Below are positions 25,839-33,812 of a stretch of DNA of 59,205 nt, piece by piece. Below the pieces are notes generated by a model. It was not told where the DNA came from, made no database searches, and saw only the letters and a list, made by a program, of their open reading frames with translations. Source of the DNA: CAYYFX01 sp964571855. GTDB taxonomy: Bacteria > ARS69. The position numbers were made by a program, and so were the translations under genes. Every line of letters begins with the position of its first letter. Within the stretch, counting starts at the first letter, position 1. The stretch is taken from contig CAZNDO010000024.1 of NCBI GenBank assembly GCA_964571855.1, forward strand, positions 1 to 59,205, given 5' to 3'.

Positions 25839-26800
25839 TCCGCTTCATCGTGCGTCGCGTGCTGCTGGCCGTCCCGCTGCTCTGGGCGCTGGCCACCGCC
25901 ACCTTCTTCGTGGTCCGCCTCGCTCCGGGCGATCCGCTGGCCATCTACTACAACCCCGAGATCGACCCCGCAGTGATGGAGACCATCCGGGCGCGACTGG
26001 GACTGGACCAGCCGCTGCATGTCCAGTACGGCAAGTGGCTGCTTTCGCTGGTGCAGGGGGAACTCGGCGTCTCGTTCTCGCACCATCGGCCGGTGGCCGA
26101 CGTCCTGGCCGATGCCATTCCCAACACGCTGCTGCTCACCGGGCTCTCGCTGCTGCTCATCCTCGTGGTGGGCGTGCTGCTCGGCGTCATCTCGGCGGTC
26201 CGGCAATACTCCTGGGTGGACCACGTCACCACCCTGGGCGCGCTGTTCGTCTACTCCATGCCGGGGTTCTGGCTCGGCCTCATGCTGATCATCGTGTTCT
26301 CCCTGAAGCTCGGGCTCCTGCCGGCCAGCCAGATGCAGTCGGTGGACGCGGAGTTCCTCTCCGCGCCGGGGCGCTGGCTGGACCGTCTGGAGCACCTCGT
26401 GCTGCCGGTGTTCGTGCTGGGCATCGCGTCGGCGGCGTCGGTGGCGCGCTACACGCGGGGCAGCATGCTGGAGGTGATCCGGCAGGACTACGTGCGCACC
26501 GCCCGCGCGAAGGGGCTGCCGGAGCGGCGCGTGATCTTCCGGCACGCGCTCGTGAACGCCCTCATCCCCGTGATCACGCTGCTCGGGCTGTACTTCCCGT
26601 TCCTCCTGTCCGGCGCGGTCGTGACCGAGACGATCTTCGCGTGGCCGGGGATGGGTCGCGTCACGGTCGGCGCCATCTTCGCGCGCGACTACCCGGTGGT
26701 GATGGCCACGAACCTGGTGGCGGGGGTGATGGTCGTGGCCGGGAACCTGCTGGCCGACGTCCTCTACGCGGTCGTCGACCCGCGCATCCGGTACGAGTGA
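25835..26800 (+). CDS. DppB/OppB-type ABC transporter permease
   Basis: A 321-residue inner-membrane permease with six predicted helices. Family features are the N-terminal RFIVRRVLLAVPLLW helix, the LGLDQPLHVQYGKWL segment before the first periplasmic loop, and the coupling EAA-type loop EVIRQDYVRTARAKGLPE, which contacts the ATPase. Ends with the usual DPRIRYE. GTG start in a GTGA overlap with the binding protein, TGATG overlap with the next permease. Confidence 0.93.
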   Translation: MIRFIVRRVLLAVPLLWALATATFFVVRLAPGDPLAIYYNPEIDPAVMETIRARLGLDQPLHVQYGKWLLSLVQGELGVSFSHHRPVADVLADAIPNTLLLTGLSLLLILVVGVLLGVISAVRQYSWVDHVTTLGALFVYSMPGFWLGLMLIIVFSLKLGLLPASQMQSVDAEFLSAPGRWLDRLEHLVLPVFVLGIASAASVARYTRGSMLEVIRQDYVRTARAKGLPERRVIFRHALVNALIPVITLLGLYFPFLLSGAVVTETIFAWPGMGRVTVGAIFARDYPVVMATNLVAGVMVVAGNLLADVLYAVVDPRIRYE

Positions 26801-27936
26801 TGGGCGCCCTGGACTGGATCCCCGGCGTCGGCCAGGCGCGCCACCGGCGGCTCGGCCGCGCGCTCGCGCTCGCGGGGGCGTGGGCGGCCTTCCTGGCGGT
26901 GGCGGTCCTGGAGCGCACGCGTGTCGCGGCGGCCGCGGCGGGGGAGAGCGGGGCGGACGGGATCTCGGCGGTCGTGTTCCTCGCGCTCATGCTCGTGGCG
27001 TTGCCCGTGGTCTCCGCCCTGGACGCGCGCCGGCTCGCCCGCGGCGGGACGAAGTCGTCCTCCAGCCACGCGGCGCTCATCACGCGCCGGCTCCTCCGCA
27101 ACCGGGTGGCCGTGCTCGGGCTGGTGCTCGTGGGCGCCCTGTACTGCGTGGCGCTGCTCGCGCCGGTCCTCGCGCCGCATGACCCGGACGTCCAGGTGGA
27201 CATCGTGCGCACCCGGTACCTGCCGCCCGGGGCCACGTACCAGCCGGACGAGGGGCCGGCGCTCTCGTTCCCGCTGGGCACGGACAAGTTCGGCCGGGAC
27301 CTGCTCTCGCGCATCCTGTACGGCGCGCGGATCTCGCTCTTCATCGGCTTCGTGGCGGTGGGGATCGCGATCACCGCCGGCACGTTCCTCGGCGCCATCG
27401 CCGGCTACTTCGGCGGGCGGACGGACTGGATCATCATGCGCGCGGTGGACGTGCTGTACGCGTTCCCGCGGATCTTCCTCATCCTCACGCTCATCGCCCT
27501 GTGGAGCCCGCAGATCTGGCTCATCGTGGCCGTGCTCGGCGCCACCGCGTGGATGGGCGTGGCGCGCCTCGTGCGCGGACAGATCCTGTCGCTCAAGGAG
27601 CGCGAGTTCATCCAGGCCACGCGAGCGCTCGGCATCCCGCACGCGCGCGTGATCCTGCGCCACGTGCTGCCGAACACGCTGTCGCCCGTGATCGTGGCCG
27701 CCAGCCTCATGATCGGCGACGTGATCCTCACCGAGGCCACGCTCTCCTTCCTCGGCCTCGGCGTGCAGCCGCCCACCGCCTCCTGGGGCAACATCATCAA
27801 CCAGGGCCGCGACGACCTCCTCGGCGCGTGGTGGGTCGCCACGTTCCCGGGGCTGGCCATCGTCGCGACCGTGGTGTCCTACAACCTCCTCGGCGACGGC
27901 CTGCGCGATGCGATGGATCCGCGGACGGGCGGATAG
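26800..27936 (+). CDS. DppC/OppC-type ABC transporter permease
   Basis: A 378-residue partner permease. It is longer than usual by an N-terminal ~75-residue extension with two hydrophobic stretches, before the standard start (ITRRLLRNRVAVLGLVLV). LGTDKFGRDLLSRILYGARIS and the coupling loop REFIQATRALGIPHARVILR are typical of DppC. It is the last gene of the 16-gene run and is followed two bases after its stop by a class I palindrome. The ATPase for this pair is probably the fused protein encoded convergently at 28767-30500. Confidence 0.92.
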   Translation: MGALDWIPGVGQARHRRLGRALALAGAWAAFLAVAVLERTRVAAAAAGESGADGISAVVFLALMLVALPVVSALDARRLARGGTKSSSSHAALITRRLLRNRVAVLGLVLVGALYCVALLAPVLAPHDPDVQVDIVRTRYLPPGATYQPDEGPALSFPLGTDKFGRDLLSRILYGARISLFIGFVAVGIAITAGTFLGAIAGYFGGRTDWIIMRAVDVLYAFPRIFLILTLIALWSPQIWLIVAVLGATAWMGVARLVRGQILSLKEREFIQATRALGIPHARVILRHVLPNTLSPVIVAASLMIGDVILTEATLSFLGLGVQPPTASWGNIINQGRDDLLGAWWVATFPGLAIVATVVSYNLLGDGLRDAMDPRTGG

Positions 27937-27938
27937 GA

Positions 27939-28204
27939 CGGTCGCGGGCGGTCCGGGGGCTGCGGCGCGGCCGAGGAGCGCCGGCCGGGGACGATCGGGC
28001 GGCGGGCGGATGGGTCGGGCGGCCCGGTGCCCCTGTCGCGGGCCTCTGCGCGTGAACGCACCGCGCCCTCCGGGCGCGTGGCGTGCATGCTCGAACGCCC
28101 GCGACAGGGGCACCGGGCCGCCCGACCCGTCCGGGCCCGCCGCCCGATCGTCCCCGGCCGGCGCTCCTCGGCCGCGCCGCAGCCCGCCGCTCCGCCCGCG
28201 ACCG
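27939..28204 (+). repeat. Class I 3'-end palindrome with conserved 53-nt loop (copy 1)
   Basis: Left arm 27939-28043 and right arm 28097-28204 are complementary over about 105 bp with a few mismatches and a small indel. The loop, 28044-28096, is 53 nt and matches the loops at 28608-28660 (reverse strand, 48 of 53) and from 59159 (44 of 47). It contains a small hairpin CGCGCCC-TCC-GGGCGCG. The arm begins two bases after the permease stop. The assembly gap lies just past the right arm. Confidence 0.9.
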
Positions 28205-28366
28205 CCCGATCNNNNNNNNNNNNNNNNNNNNNNNNNNNNNNNNNNNNNNNNNNNNNNNNNNNNNNNNNNNNNNNNNNNNNNNNNNNNNNNNNNNNNNNNN
28301 NNNNNNNNNNNGCCGGCGCTCCTCGGCCGCGCCGCAGCCCGCCGCTCCGCCCGCGACCGCCCGATC
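28157..28366 (+). repeat. 55-bp perfect direct duplicate flanking the gap
   Basis: Bases 28157-28211 and 28312-28366 are identical over 55 positions, one on each side of the 100 N. This is what contig ends sharing a k-mer overlap look like, so the second copy is probably not real. Confidence 0.9.
28212..28311. other. Assembly gap, 100 N
   Basis: Exactly 100 undetermined bases, the common placeholder for a gap of unknown size. It falls at the outer edge of a class I palindrome, a structure that is hard to assemble. The flanks share a 55-bp exact overlap. Confidence 0.97.
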
Positions 28367-28373
28367 CACCCAT

Positions 28374-28428
28374 CCGCTCCGGAAGGGAGACCGGCGCCCG
28401 CTGTTCCCGGTGTTCCCCTTCGGAGCGG
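28374..28428. terminator. Hairpin between convergent units
   Basis: CCGCTCCGGAAGGG (28374-28387) can pair with CCCCTTCGGAGCGG (28415-28428) with one bulge. It lies in the short stretch 28367-28501 that separates two class I palindromes; no gene is seen there. No T-run follows. Confidence 0.4.
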
Positions 28429-28501
28429 TGCGACCCGCCGCACGAGAGCTGCGCCGTCACACGTCGTCCTCGATCACGGCGACCCCAGCCTGGCGGAGCC
28501 G

Positions 28502-28767
28502 GGCGGGCGGGACGCGGCGGGGCGGGAGGGGCGGAGGCGAGCCGTGCGAAGGCGGCGGGAGCGGTGAAGCCGGATGGGCCGGGAGCCCCGTTGCCCCTCT
28601 CGCGGGCGTTCGAGCACGCGCGCCACGCGCCGGAAGGGCGCGGTGCGTTCGCGCGCAGAGGCCCGCGAGAGGGGCAACGGGGCTCCCGGCCCGTCCGGCT
28701 TCGCTCGCCCCCGCCGCCTTCGCGCGGCTCGCCTCCGCCCCTCCCGCCCCGCCGCGTCCCGCCCGCC
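28502..28767 (-). repeat. Class I 3'-end palindrome with conserved 53-nt loop (copy 2)
   Basis: Arms 28502-28607 and 28661-28767 pair over about 106 bp with a one-base indel and few mismatches. The loop is 28608-28660, again 53 nt, and on the minus strand it reads like copy 1. The arm's outermost base is the last base of the stop codon of the ABC ATPase at 28767-30500. The measured length, 266 bp, equals that of copy 1, although the outer arm sequences differ. Confidence 0.9.
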
Positions 28768-30500
28768 TAGGCGGAGCGTTGCCCCGGCACCGCCGAGAGG
28801 AGGCGGCGGGTGTAGTCCTCGCGGGGGTTCGCGTAGATGTCGGCCGCGGGGCCGGACTCCACGATGCGGCCGTCGTTCATGATCGCGAGCTCGTCGGCCA
28901 TGAACTTCACCACGGCGAGGTCGTGGCTGATGAACACGTAGGTGAGGCCGCGCCGCTCCTGCAGGTCCTTCAGGAGGTTCAGCACCTGCGCCTGGACGGA
29001 GACGTCCAGGGAGGAGACCGGCTCGTCGCACACCAGGAACACCGGGTCCACCGCGAGCGCGCGTGCGATGCACAGGCGCTGGCGCTGGCCGCCGGAGAAC
29101 TCGTGGGGGTAGCGCCGCAGGTGCGCGGGCGGGAGGCCCACCTCGTCGAGCAGTGCCGCGGCGCGGTCCGCGCGCTCGCGGGGGCCGCCGTGGAGGCCGT
29201 GGACCTCCATGGGCTCCGTGAGCATGGCCTGCACGGTGAGGCGCGGGTTCAGCGAGCCGAACGGGTCCTGGAACACGATCTGCATCCGGCGGCGGAGGCG
29301 ACGCAGCTCGGCGCCGTCCAGCTGCGCCAGATCGCGGTCCTCGAACCGCACGCGCCCCGCCGTGATCGGGACGAGCCGGAGGATGGCGCGCCCCGTGGTG
29401 GTCTTGCCGCAGCCGGACTCGCCCACGAGGCCCAGCGTGCGGCCGCGGTGCACGGCGAACGAGATGCCGTCCACCGCCTTCACGTGCCCGGTCACGCGCT
29501 GCAGGATCCCCTTGCGCACGGGGAAGTGCACGCGCAGGTCCTCCACCGCCAAGAGCGGCGGCTCGCCCGCGGGGACGGCCGGCCGCGGGCGCGGGGTCTC
29601 GTACGCCGAGAGGTCCGGATGCCGGTCGATGATCTCCACCTCGCCGTCCGGGCGCTCGCGCGTCTCCATGAAGTCCGCCACGGACGGCAGACGCGTGAAC
29701 CGCGTGTCGAGACGCGGCCGGCACGCCAGCAACGCGCGCGTGTACGGGTGCTGCGGGCGCTCGAACACGTCGAGGACGGACCCGTACTCCACGAGCCGCC
29801 CGCGGTACATCACGGCCACGTCGTCCGCGATCTCCCCGATCACGCCGAGGTCGTGCGAGATGAACAGCATGGCCATGTGCCGCGTGTCGCGCAGCCTCCG
29901 CAGCAGGGCGAGGATCTGCGCCTGGATCGTCACGTCCAGCGCGGTGGTCGGCTCGTCGGCGACGAGGAGCTTCGGGTTGCAGGACAGCGCCATCGCGATC
30001 ATCACGCGCTGCTGCTGCCCGCCGGACAACTCGTGCGGGTACATGTCCAGGCGCCGCTCCGGGTCGGGGAGCCCGACCTCGGCGAACAGCTCCAGCGTGC
30101 GCTTCCTCGCCTCCGCACGCCCCACCTTCTGGTGGACCAGGATGGCCTCCATGACCTGCTTCCCGGCGGTGATCACGGGATTCAGCGAGGTCATGGGTTC
30201 CTGGAAGATCATGGAGATCTCGGCCCCGCGCACCGCGCACATCTCGCGCTCCGCGAGTCGCAGGAGATCGCGGCCGAGGAAGACCACCCGCCCGGACTCC
30301 ACCTCGGCCACCCGGTCGGGGAGGAGCCGGAGCAGGGAGAGGGAGGTGGCGGACTTCCCGGAGCCGGACTCGCCCACGAGGCCCAGCGTCCGGCCGGCGC
30401 GGATCTCGATGGTGAGATCCCGGACGGCGCGGACCGTCTCGTCCTCCGTGAAGAAGGACGTGTGCAGCCCCTCGACGGCGAGGAGGACGGGGTCGGCCAT
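28767..30500 (-). CDS. Fused double ATPase of a peptide ABC transporter (DppD-DppF type)
   Basis: A 577-residue protein with two complete ABC domains in one chain, as in GsiA or YejF. Domain 1 (~1-260): Walker A GESGSGKS, signature LSGGQQQR, Walker B LLVADEP. Domain 2 (~325-575): GESGCGKTT, FSGGQRQR and LVCDEP. Each ends with an oligopeptide-transporter C-terminal segment (RPQHPYTRALLA; NPREDYTRRLL). It energises solute import through DppB/DppC permeases. The ATG at 30500 has GGAGG 4 nt upstream. It is convergent with the permease genes that end at 27936 and may also serve the second permease pair at 47152-49013, which has no ATPase. Confidence 0.93.
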   Translation of the reverse strand: MADPVLLAVEGLHTSFFTEDETVRAVRDLTIEIRAGRTLGLVGESGSGKSATSLSLLRLLPDRVAEVESGRVVFLGRDLLRLAEREMCAVRGAEISMIFQEPMTSLNPVITAGKQVMEAILVHQKVGRAEARKRTLELFAEVGLPDPERRLDMYPHELSGGQQQRVMIAMALSCNPKLLVADEPTTALDVTIQAQILALLRRLRDTRHMAMLFISHDLGVIGEIADDVAVMYRGRLVEYGSVLDVFERPQHPYTRALLACRPRLDTRFTRLPSVADFMETRERPDGEVEIIDRHPDLSAYETPRPRPAVPAGEPPLLAVEDLRVHFPVRKGILQRVTGHVKAVDGISFAVHRGRTLGLVGESGCGKTTTGRAILRLVPITAGRVRFEDRDLAQLDGAELRRLRRRMQIVFQDPFGSLNPRLTVQAMLTEPMEVHGLHGGPRERADRAAALLDEVGLPPAHLRRYPHEFSGGQRQRLCIARALAVDPVFLVCDEPVSSLDVSVQAQVLNLLKDLQERRGLTYVFISHDLAVVKFMADELAIMNDGRIVESGPAADIYANPREDYTRRLLSAVPGQRSA

Positions 30501-30564
30501 GGGACCTCCGTCGTTCGGGACCGGTGGCGCCCCTGCTCGGGGCGAGAAGTCGTTGGGAGACGGC

Positions 30565-30593
30565 ACCCTAGGCGGCCACGCCGGTCGTGTCAA
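30565..30593 (-). promoter_or_regulatory. Sigma-70-type promoter for the double ATPase
   Basis: On the minus strand: TTGACA (30593-30588), 17-bp spacer, TAGGGT (30570-30565), about 65 nt before the ATG at 30500. The same boxes with the same spacing precede the minus-strand gene at 51681. Confidence 0.72.
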
Positions 30594-30612
30594 CGCGGGC
30601 CGGATCGGGGCC

Positions 30613-30649
30613 TGTAAAGAGGCGTAAAGATCCTGTTTGCAACGCGTTG
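30613..30649. promoter_or_regulatory. Possible operator sites between divergent promoters
   Basis: Two near-identical octamers, TGTAAAGA and CGTAAAGA, 10 bp apart (30614-30630 region), are followed by a perfect 10-bp palindrome CAACGCGTTG at 30640-30649. All lie between the minus promoter at 30565-30593 and the plus promoter at 30657-30686. A regulator bound here could control both; this is inference. Confidence 0.4.
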
Positions 30650-30656
30650 GTGTCGC

Positions 30657-30686
30657 TTGACACTCGTTCGAGGGCTTGGCTATAGT
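30657..30686 (+). promoter_or_regulatory. Sigma-70-type promoter for the TonB-dependent receptor
   Basis: TTGACA (30657-30662), 18-bp spacer, TATAGT (30681-30686), near-consensus. The leader to the ATG at 30961 is about 270 nt. It contains an 8-bp stem, AGCTCCGG with CCGGAGCT, near 30749-30783. No known riboswitch was recognised. Confidence 0.75.
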
Positions 30687-30960
30687 GGCCGCGCCGTCCC
30701 CGGAACGGTCGCTCTTTCTCGCTGGGAAACAAGGACTTGCGCCACCGGGAAGCTCCGGATCGCAGGCCCGAAGCGAAGCCGGAGCTACCTCGGGGGCCAG
30801 GAGGATCGGGGAAGGGAGTTCGCCCGCTCCGGAGTTCCCGCCGGACCGCGCACCCCTCGACCCCCCCGAGCCGATCCCCCGGGTTCGCGCGAAGCCGATT
30901 CCGGGCTGCCGCCCGGCGGCTCCGTGCACGCGATGGACTCAACGAGGGAGTGTGCCCCCG

Positions 30961-33759
30961 ATGCGTGCGACGCGTTCCACCCGAGTCGCGGCCCCAGGTT
31001 CCCGGTTCCGGGTCCTGCTCCCGGCCGCCAGGTCCCTGGTTCTCCTCGCTTCGTCCCTTCTCCTGTCGCTGGCGGCGGCCGGGACCGCGGCCGCGCAGTC
31101 CGCATCCACCGGCAAGATCACCGGCATCATCAACGACGAGTCCGGCCGGCCCTTGCCGTACGCCAACGTGATCATCCAGGTGCTGAACATCGGCGCGATC
31201 GCCGACGACCAGGGCAAGTACACCTTCGACAGCGTCCCGCCCGGCACGTACACGCTGCTGTTCAAGCAGGTCGCCGCGGAGGACAACCGGGTCGAGGGCG
31301 TGGTGGTCCGGTCCGGGCAGGTCACGCGCGTCCCGGCGGTGACCATGATCGAGAAGGCCACGGAGATCGACAAGATCGAGGTGCGCGGGCAGCGGCGGGA
31401 GAAGATCGACAAGGAGGAATCCGGCACGTTCCGCGTGATCGACTCCAAGCGCGCCAGCAAGATCCGCGCGATCAACACCACGGACGAGGCCATCGCCACG
31501 CAGGCCGGCGTGGTGCAGCTGGGGGACAACCTCTTCGTGCGCGGCGGCCGCAGCACCGAGATCAAGACGGTGGTGGACGGCATGCCGGTCTCGGACGCCT
31601 TCGCCGGCTCCTCCGGCACGGGCACCCTGGACATCGCGCTCACGTCGCAGGAGGGCATCAACGTCCTCACGGGCGGCTTCGACGCGGAGTACGGCAACGC
31701 GCAGTCCGGCATCATCGAGATCGAGACGAAGGAGGGGCGCGAGACCTACGAGGGATCCGTCAAGTTCCTCACGGACGACTTCGGCGCCCCGGACCGCACC
31801 TACTTCAACTACGACAACATCGCGTTCGGCTTCGGCGGACCGGTGCCGTTCGCGGGGGACGCGTGGCGCTTCTACGCCTCGGGCGAGGGCGTGTTCCAGG
31901 ACACGTACCTGAAGACCCAGGAGCAGCGCCCGGCGCGGCGGCTCTTCCTCAGCGACACGGAGCTGGCCAGCTTCCGGGACCGCCAGGAGAACGCGCTGCG
32001 CGGGCAGGTCAAGGCCACGTACCGGTTCACGGACGCGAAGAAGCTCTCCGGCGAATACCTGTTCTCCCGCACCGAGAACGACTGGTACCACCACTCGTTC
32101 AGCCGCGTGGGGTACTGGTCCGAGCAGGCGGAGCAGTGGTGGTTCACGCCGCTGGACAGCACGTTCACGTACTACAACGGGCCGGAGCACCTCTCGGAGC
32201 GCGTGAGCCGGAACGACCAGTACAAGATGGTGTACACGCACCCGCTCACGGACGACTCCTACGTGAAGGTGCGCGGCTCGCTGTTCCGCGCCGTGTACAA
32301 CGAGAAGGTGGCGGACAAGAGCCCGTGGCAGTACGTGTCCTTCACGGGGAACGACCAGGACCGGGATCCGGCGAACCTGTTCTTCGCGGTCACCGGGGAC
32401 TATCCGGTCTGGGAGGAGCGCACGTCGGACCAGTGGACGCTGCGCGCGGACTACCAGAACAAGGTGGGCGACGGCACGCACGAGCTCAAGACCGGCTTCA
32501 CCTTCGACTACTACGACCTGAAGAAGGACTCGCGGCAGTACCCGGACGAGGACAACCCGTTCGGGAACTTCCCGAACATCTACCAGCAGAACGCGTCCGG
32601 CGGCGTGCTGTACGTGCAGGACCGGCTGCGCTACCGGAAGTCCATGGTGATGAACGCGGGGCTCCGGTTCGACTTCTTCGACCCGGGCGAGGAGGCGGTG
32701 CGCATCTCGAACCAGCGCGTGCTCGCGCTGCAGAAGCCCACGTCCGGTCTGTCGTTCCTGGAGCGGTGGAAGGCGCAGGTCTCGCCGCGGCTGGGGATGT
32801 CGTACCCCATCTCGGACCGCGACGTGCTGCACTTCCACTACGGCCGGTTCTTCCAGCTTCCGGACCTGGAGTACCTGTACGACTTCGCGAACAACCCGCA
32901 GGCCGGCAACCAGCTCGTGGGGAACGCCTTCCTGGAGCCGGAGACCACCATCTCCTACCAGTTCGGCGTGCGGCGGCAGCTCTCGGACCGCATCTTCCTG
33001 GACGCCACCGTTTTCTTCAAAGACATCTTCGGGCTCGTCGGGACCGAGGAGCTGGAGGCGGAGGACGAGCGGGAGCAGGCGCAGTTCCAGCCCACCGTGT
33101 ACGTGAACAAGGACTACGGCTCGGTGCGCGGGTTCGAGCTCAGCCTGGACAAGAACTTCGCGAACTACTGGCAGGGCGGGATCTCGTACACGCTGTCGCA
33201 GGCCACCGGATCGTCCTCGGACGTGAACCAGGGCGCGGTGGTGGCGGGCGAGGGGCTGGACCGCGAGCCCATCAAGGAGGTCCCGCTGGACTGGGACCGC
33301 ACGCACGTGCTCAGCGCGTTCCTGTACTTCTCGGACCCGGGCGTGTGGGGCGTGAACTTCGACTTCAACGTGGCGTCAGGCTCGCCGACCACGCCGCGCC
33401 GGCTCGGCCAGCGCACCACGCAGGCGGAGGACATCAACACCATCCGGCTGCCGTACACGATGAACCTGAACCTGCGCGGCAACAAGCAGTACTCGCTGTA
33501 CGGGCAGGAGTTCCGGCTGTTCCTCGAGGGCCGGAACATCCTGGACCGGAAGAACGTGCGCACCGACCGGCCCACGCTGTTCCCGACGCCGAACCACGAA
33601 TACTACCAGGAGTACTACACGGAGTTCGGCGAGCTCGGCGGCGCCTACAACCTCGCGGACACCATCGGCGCGAACGAGGACATCCTCGTGCCGCTGAACG
33701 ATCCGCGCGTGTACAGCGAGTCCCGCGTGTTCCGCGTCGGGATCCAGTTCGAGTGGTAG
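30961..33759 (+). CDS. TonB-dependent receptor with N-terminal carboxypeptidase-regulatory domain
   Basis: A 932-residue outer-membrane receptor. Signal peptide (~1-45 with a long basic N-region), then a carboxypeptidase-regulatory-like beta-sandwich (ITGIINDESGRPLPYANV...), then the plug (DNLFVRGGRSTEIKTVVDGMPV) and a large beta-barrel ending in the aromatic FEW. This plan is that of Bacteroidota-like SusC/CirA receptors, but no SusD partner follows. It would import a siderophore, vitamin or glycan using the ExbBD-TonB set at 38954-41372. ATG at 30961 is preceded by GGGAG; the frame stays open upstream but that part lies in the leader. Confidence 0.9.
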   Translation: MRATRSTRVAAPGSRFRVLLPAARSLVLLASSLLLSLAAAGTAAAQSASTGKITGIINDESGRPLPYANVIIQVLNIGAIADDQGKYTFDSVPPGTYTLLFKQVAAEDNRVEGVVVRSGQVTRVPAVTMIEKATEIDKIEVRGQRREKIDKEESGTFRVIDSKRASKIRAINTTDEAIATQAGVVQLGDNLFVRGGRSTEIKTVVDGMPVSDAFAGSSGTGTLDIALTSQEGINVLTGGFDAEYGNAQSGIIEIETKEGRETYEGSVKFLTDDFGAPDRTYFNYDNIAFGFGGPVPFAGDAWRFYASGEGVFQDTYLKTQEQRPARRLFLSDTELASFRDRQENALRGQVKATYRFTDAKKLSGEYLFSRTENDWYHHSFSRVGYWSEQAEQWWFTPLDSTFTYYNGPEHLSERVSRNDQYKMVYTHPLTDDSYVKVRGSLFRAVYNEKVADKSPWQYVSFTGNDQDRDPANLFFAVTGDYPVWEERTSDQWTLRADYQNKVGDGTHELKTGFTFDYYDLKKDSRQYPDEDNPFGNFPNIYQQNASGGVLYVQDRLRYRKSMVMNAGLRFDFFDPGEEAVRISNQRVLALQKPTSGLSFLERWKAQVSPRLGMSYPISDRDVLHFHYGRFFQLPDLEYLYDFANNPQAGNQLVGNAFLEPETTISYQFGVRRQLSDRIFLDATVFFKDIFGLVGTEELEAEDEREQAQFQPTVYVNKDYGSVRGFELSLDKNFANYWQGGISYTLSQATGSSSDVNQGAVVAGEGLDREPIKEVPLDWDRTHVLSAFLYFSDPGVWGVNFDFNVASGSPTTPRRLGQRTTQAEDINTIRLPYTMNLNLRGNKQYSLYGQEFRLFLEGRNILDRKNVRTDRPTLFPTPNHEYYQEYYTEFGELGGAYNLADTIGANEDILVPLNDPRVYSESRVFRVGIQFEW

Positions 33760-33812
33760 TCCGGGCGGCGTCCGGCCATCGGGGGGGCCCGCGTGACGGG
33801 CGGGAGGGAATC

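Noticed and set aside
28044..28096. Conserved loop as a tRNA or other known small RNA gene
   Set aside because: No tRNA arms, anticodon loop or CCA end; does not match any RNA family I know.
27939..28767. Paired palindromes as an insertion sequence or MITE with transposase
   Set aside because: No transposase frame, no target-site duplication seen at the ends, and the outer arms differ between copies.
30690..30960. Possible cobalamin or c-di-GMP riboswitch in the TonB receptor leader
   Set aside because: A GCCACCGGGAAGC stretch looked like a B12 box at first, but the rest of the conserved core is missing. Kept only as a leader with one stem.
30657..33812. Long plus-strand frame running antiphase through the TonB receptor gene into the secreted protein
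   Set aside because: The part before 33813 is an out-of-frame shadow; only the part from the GTG at 33813 has protein-like composition.
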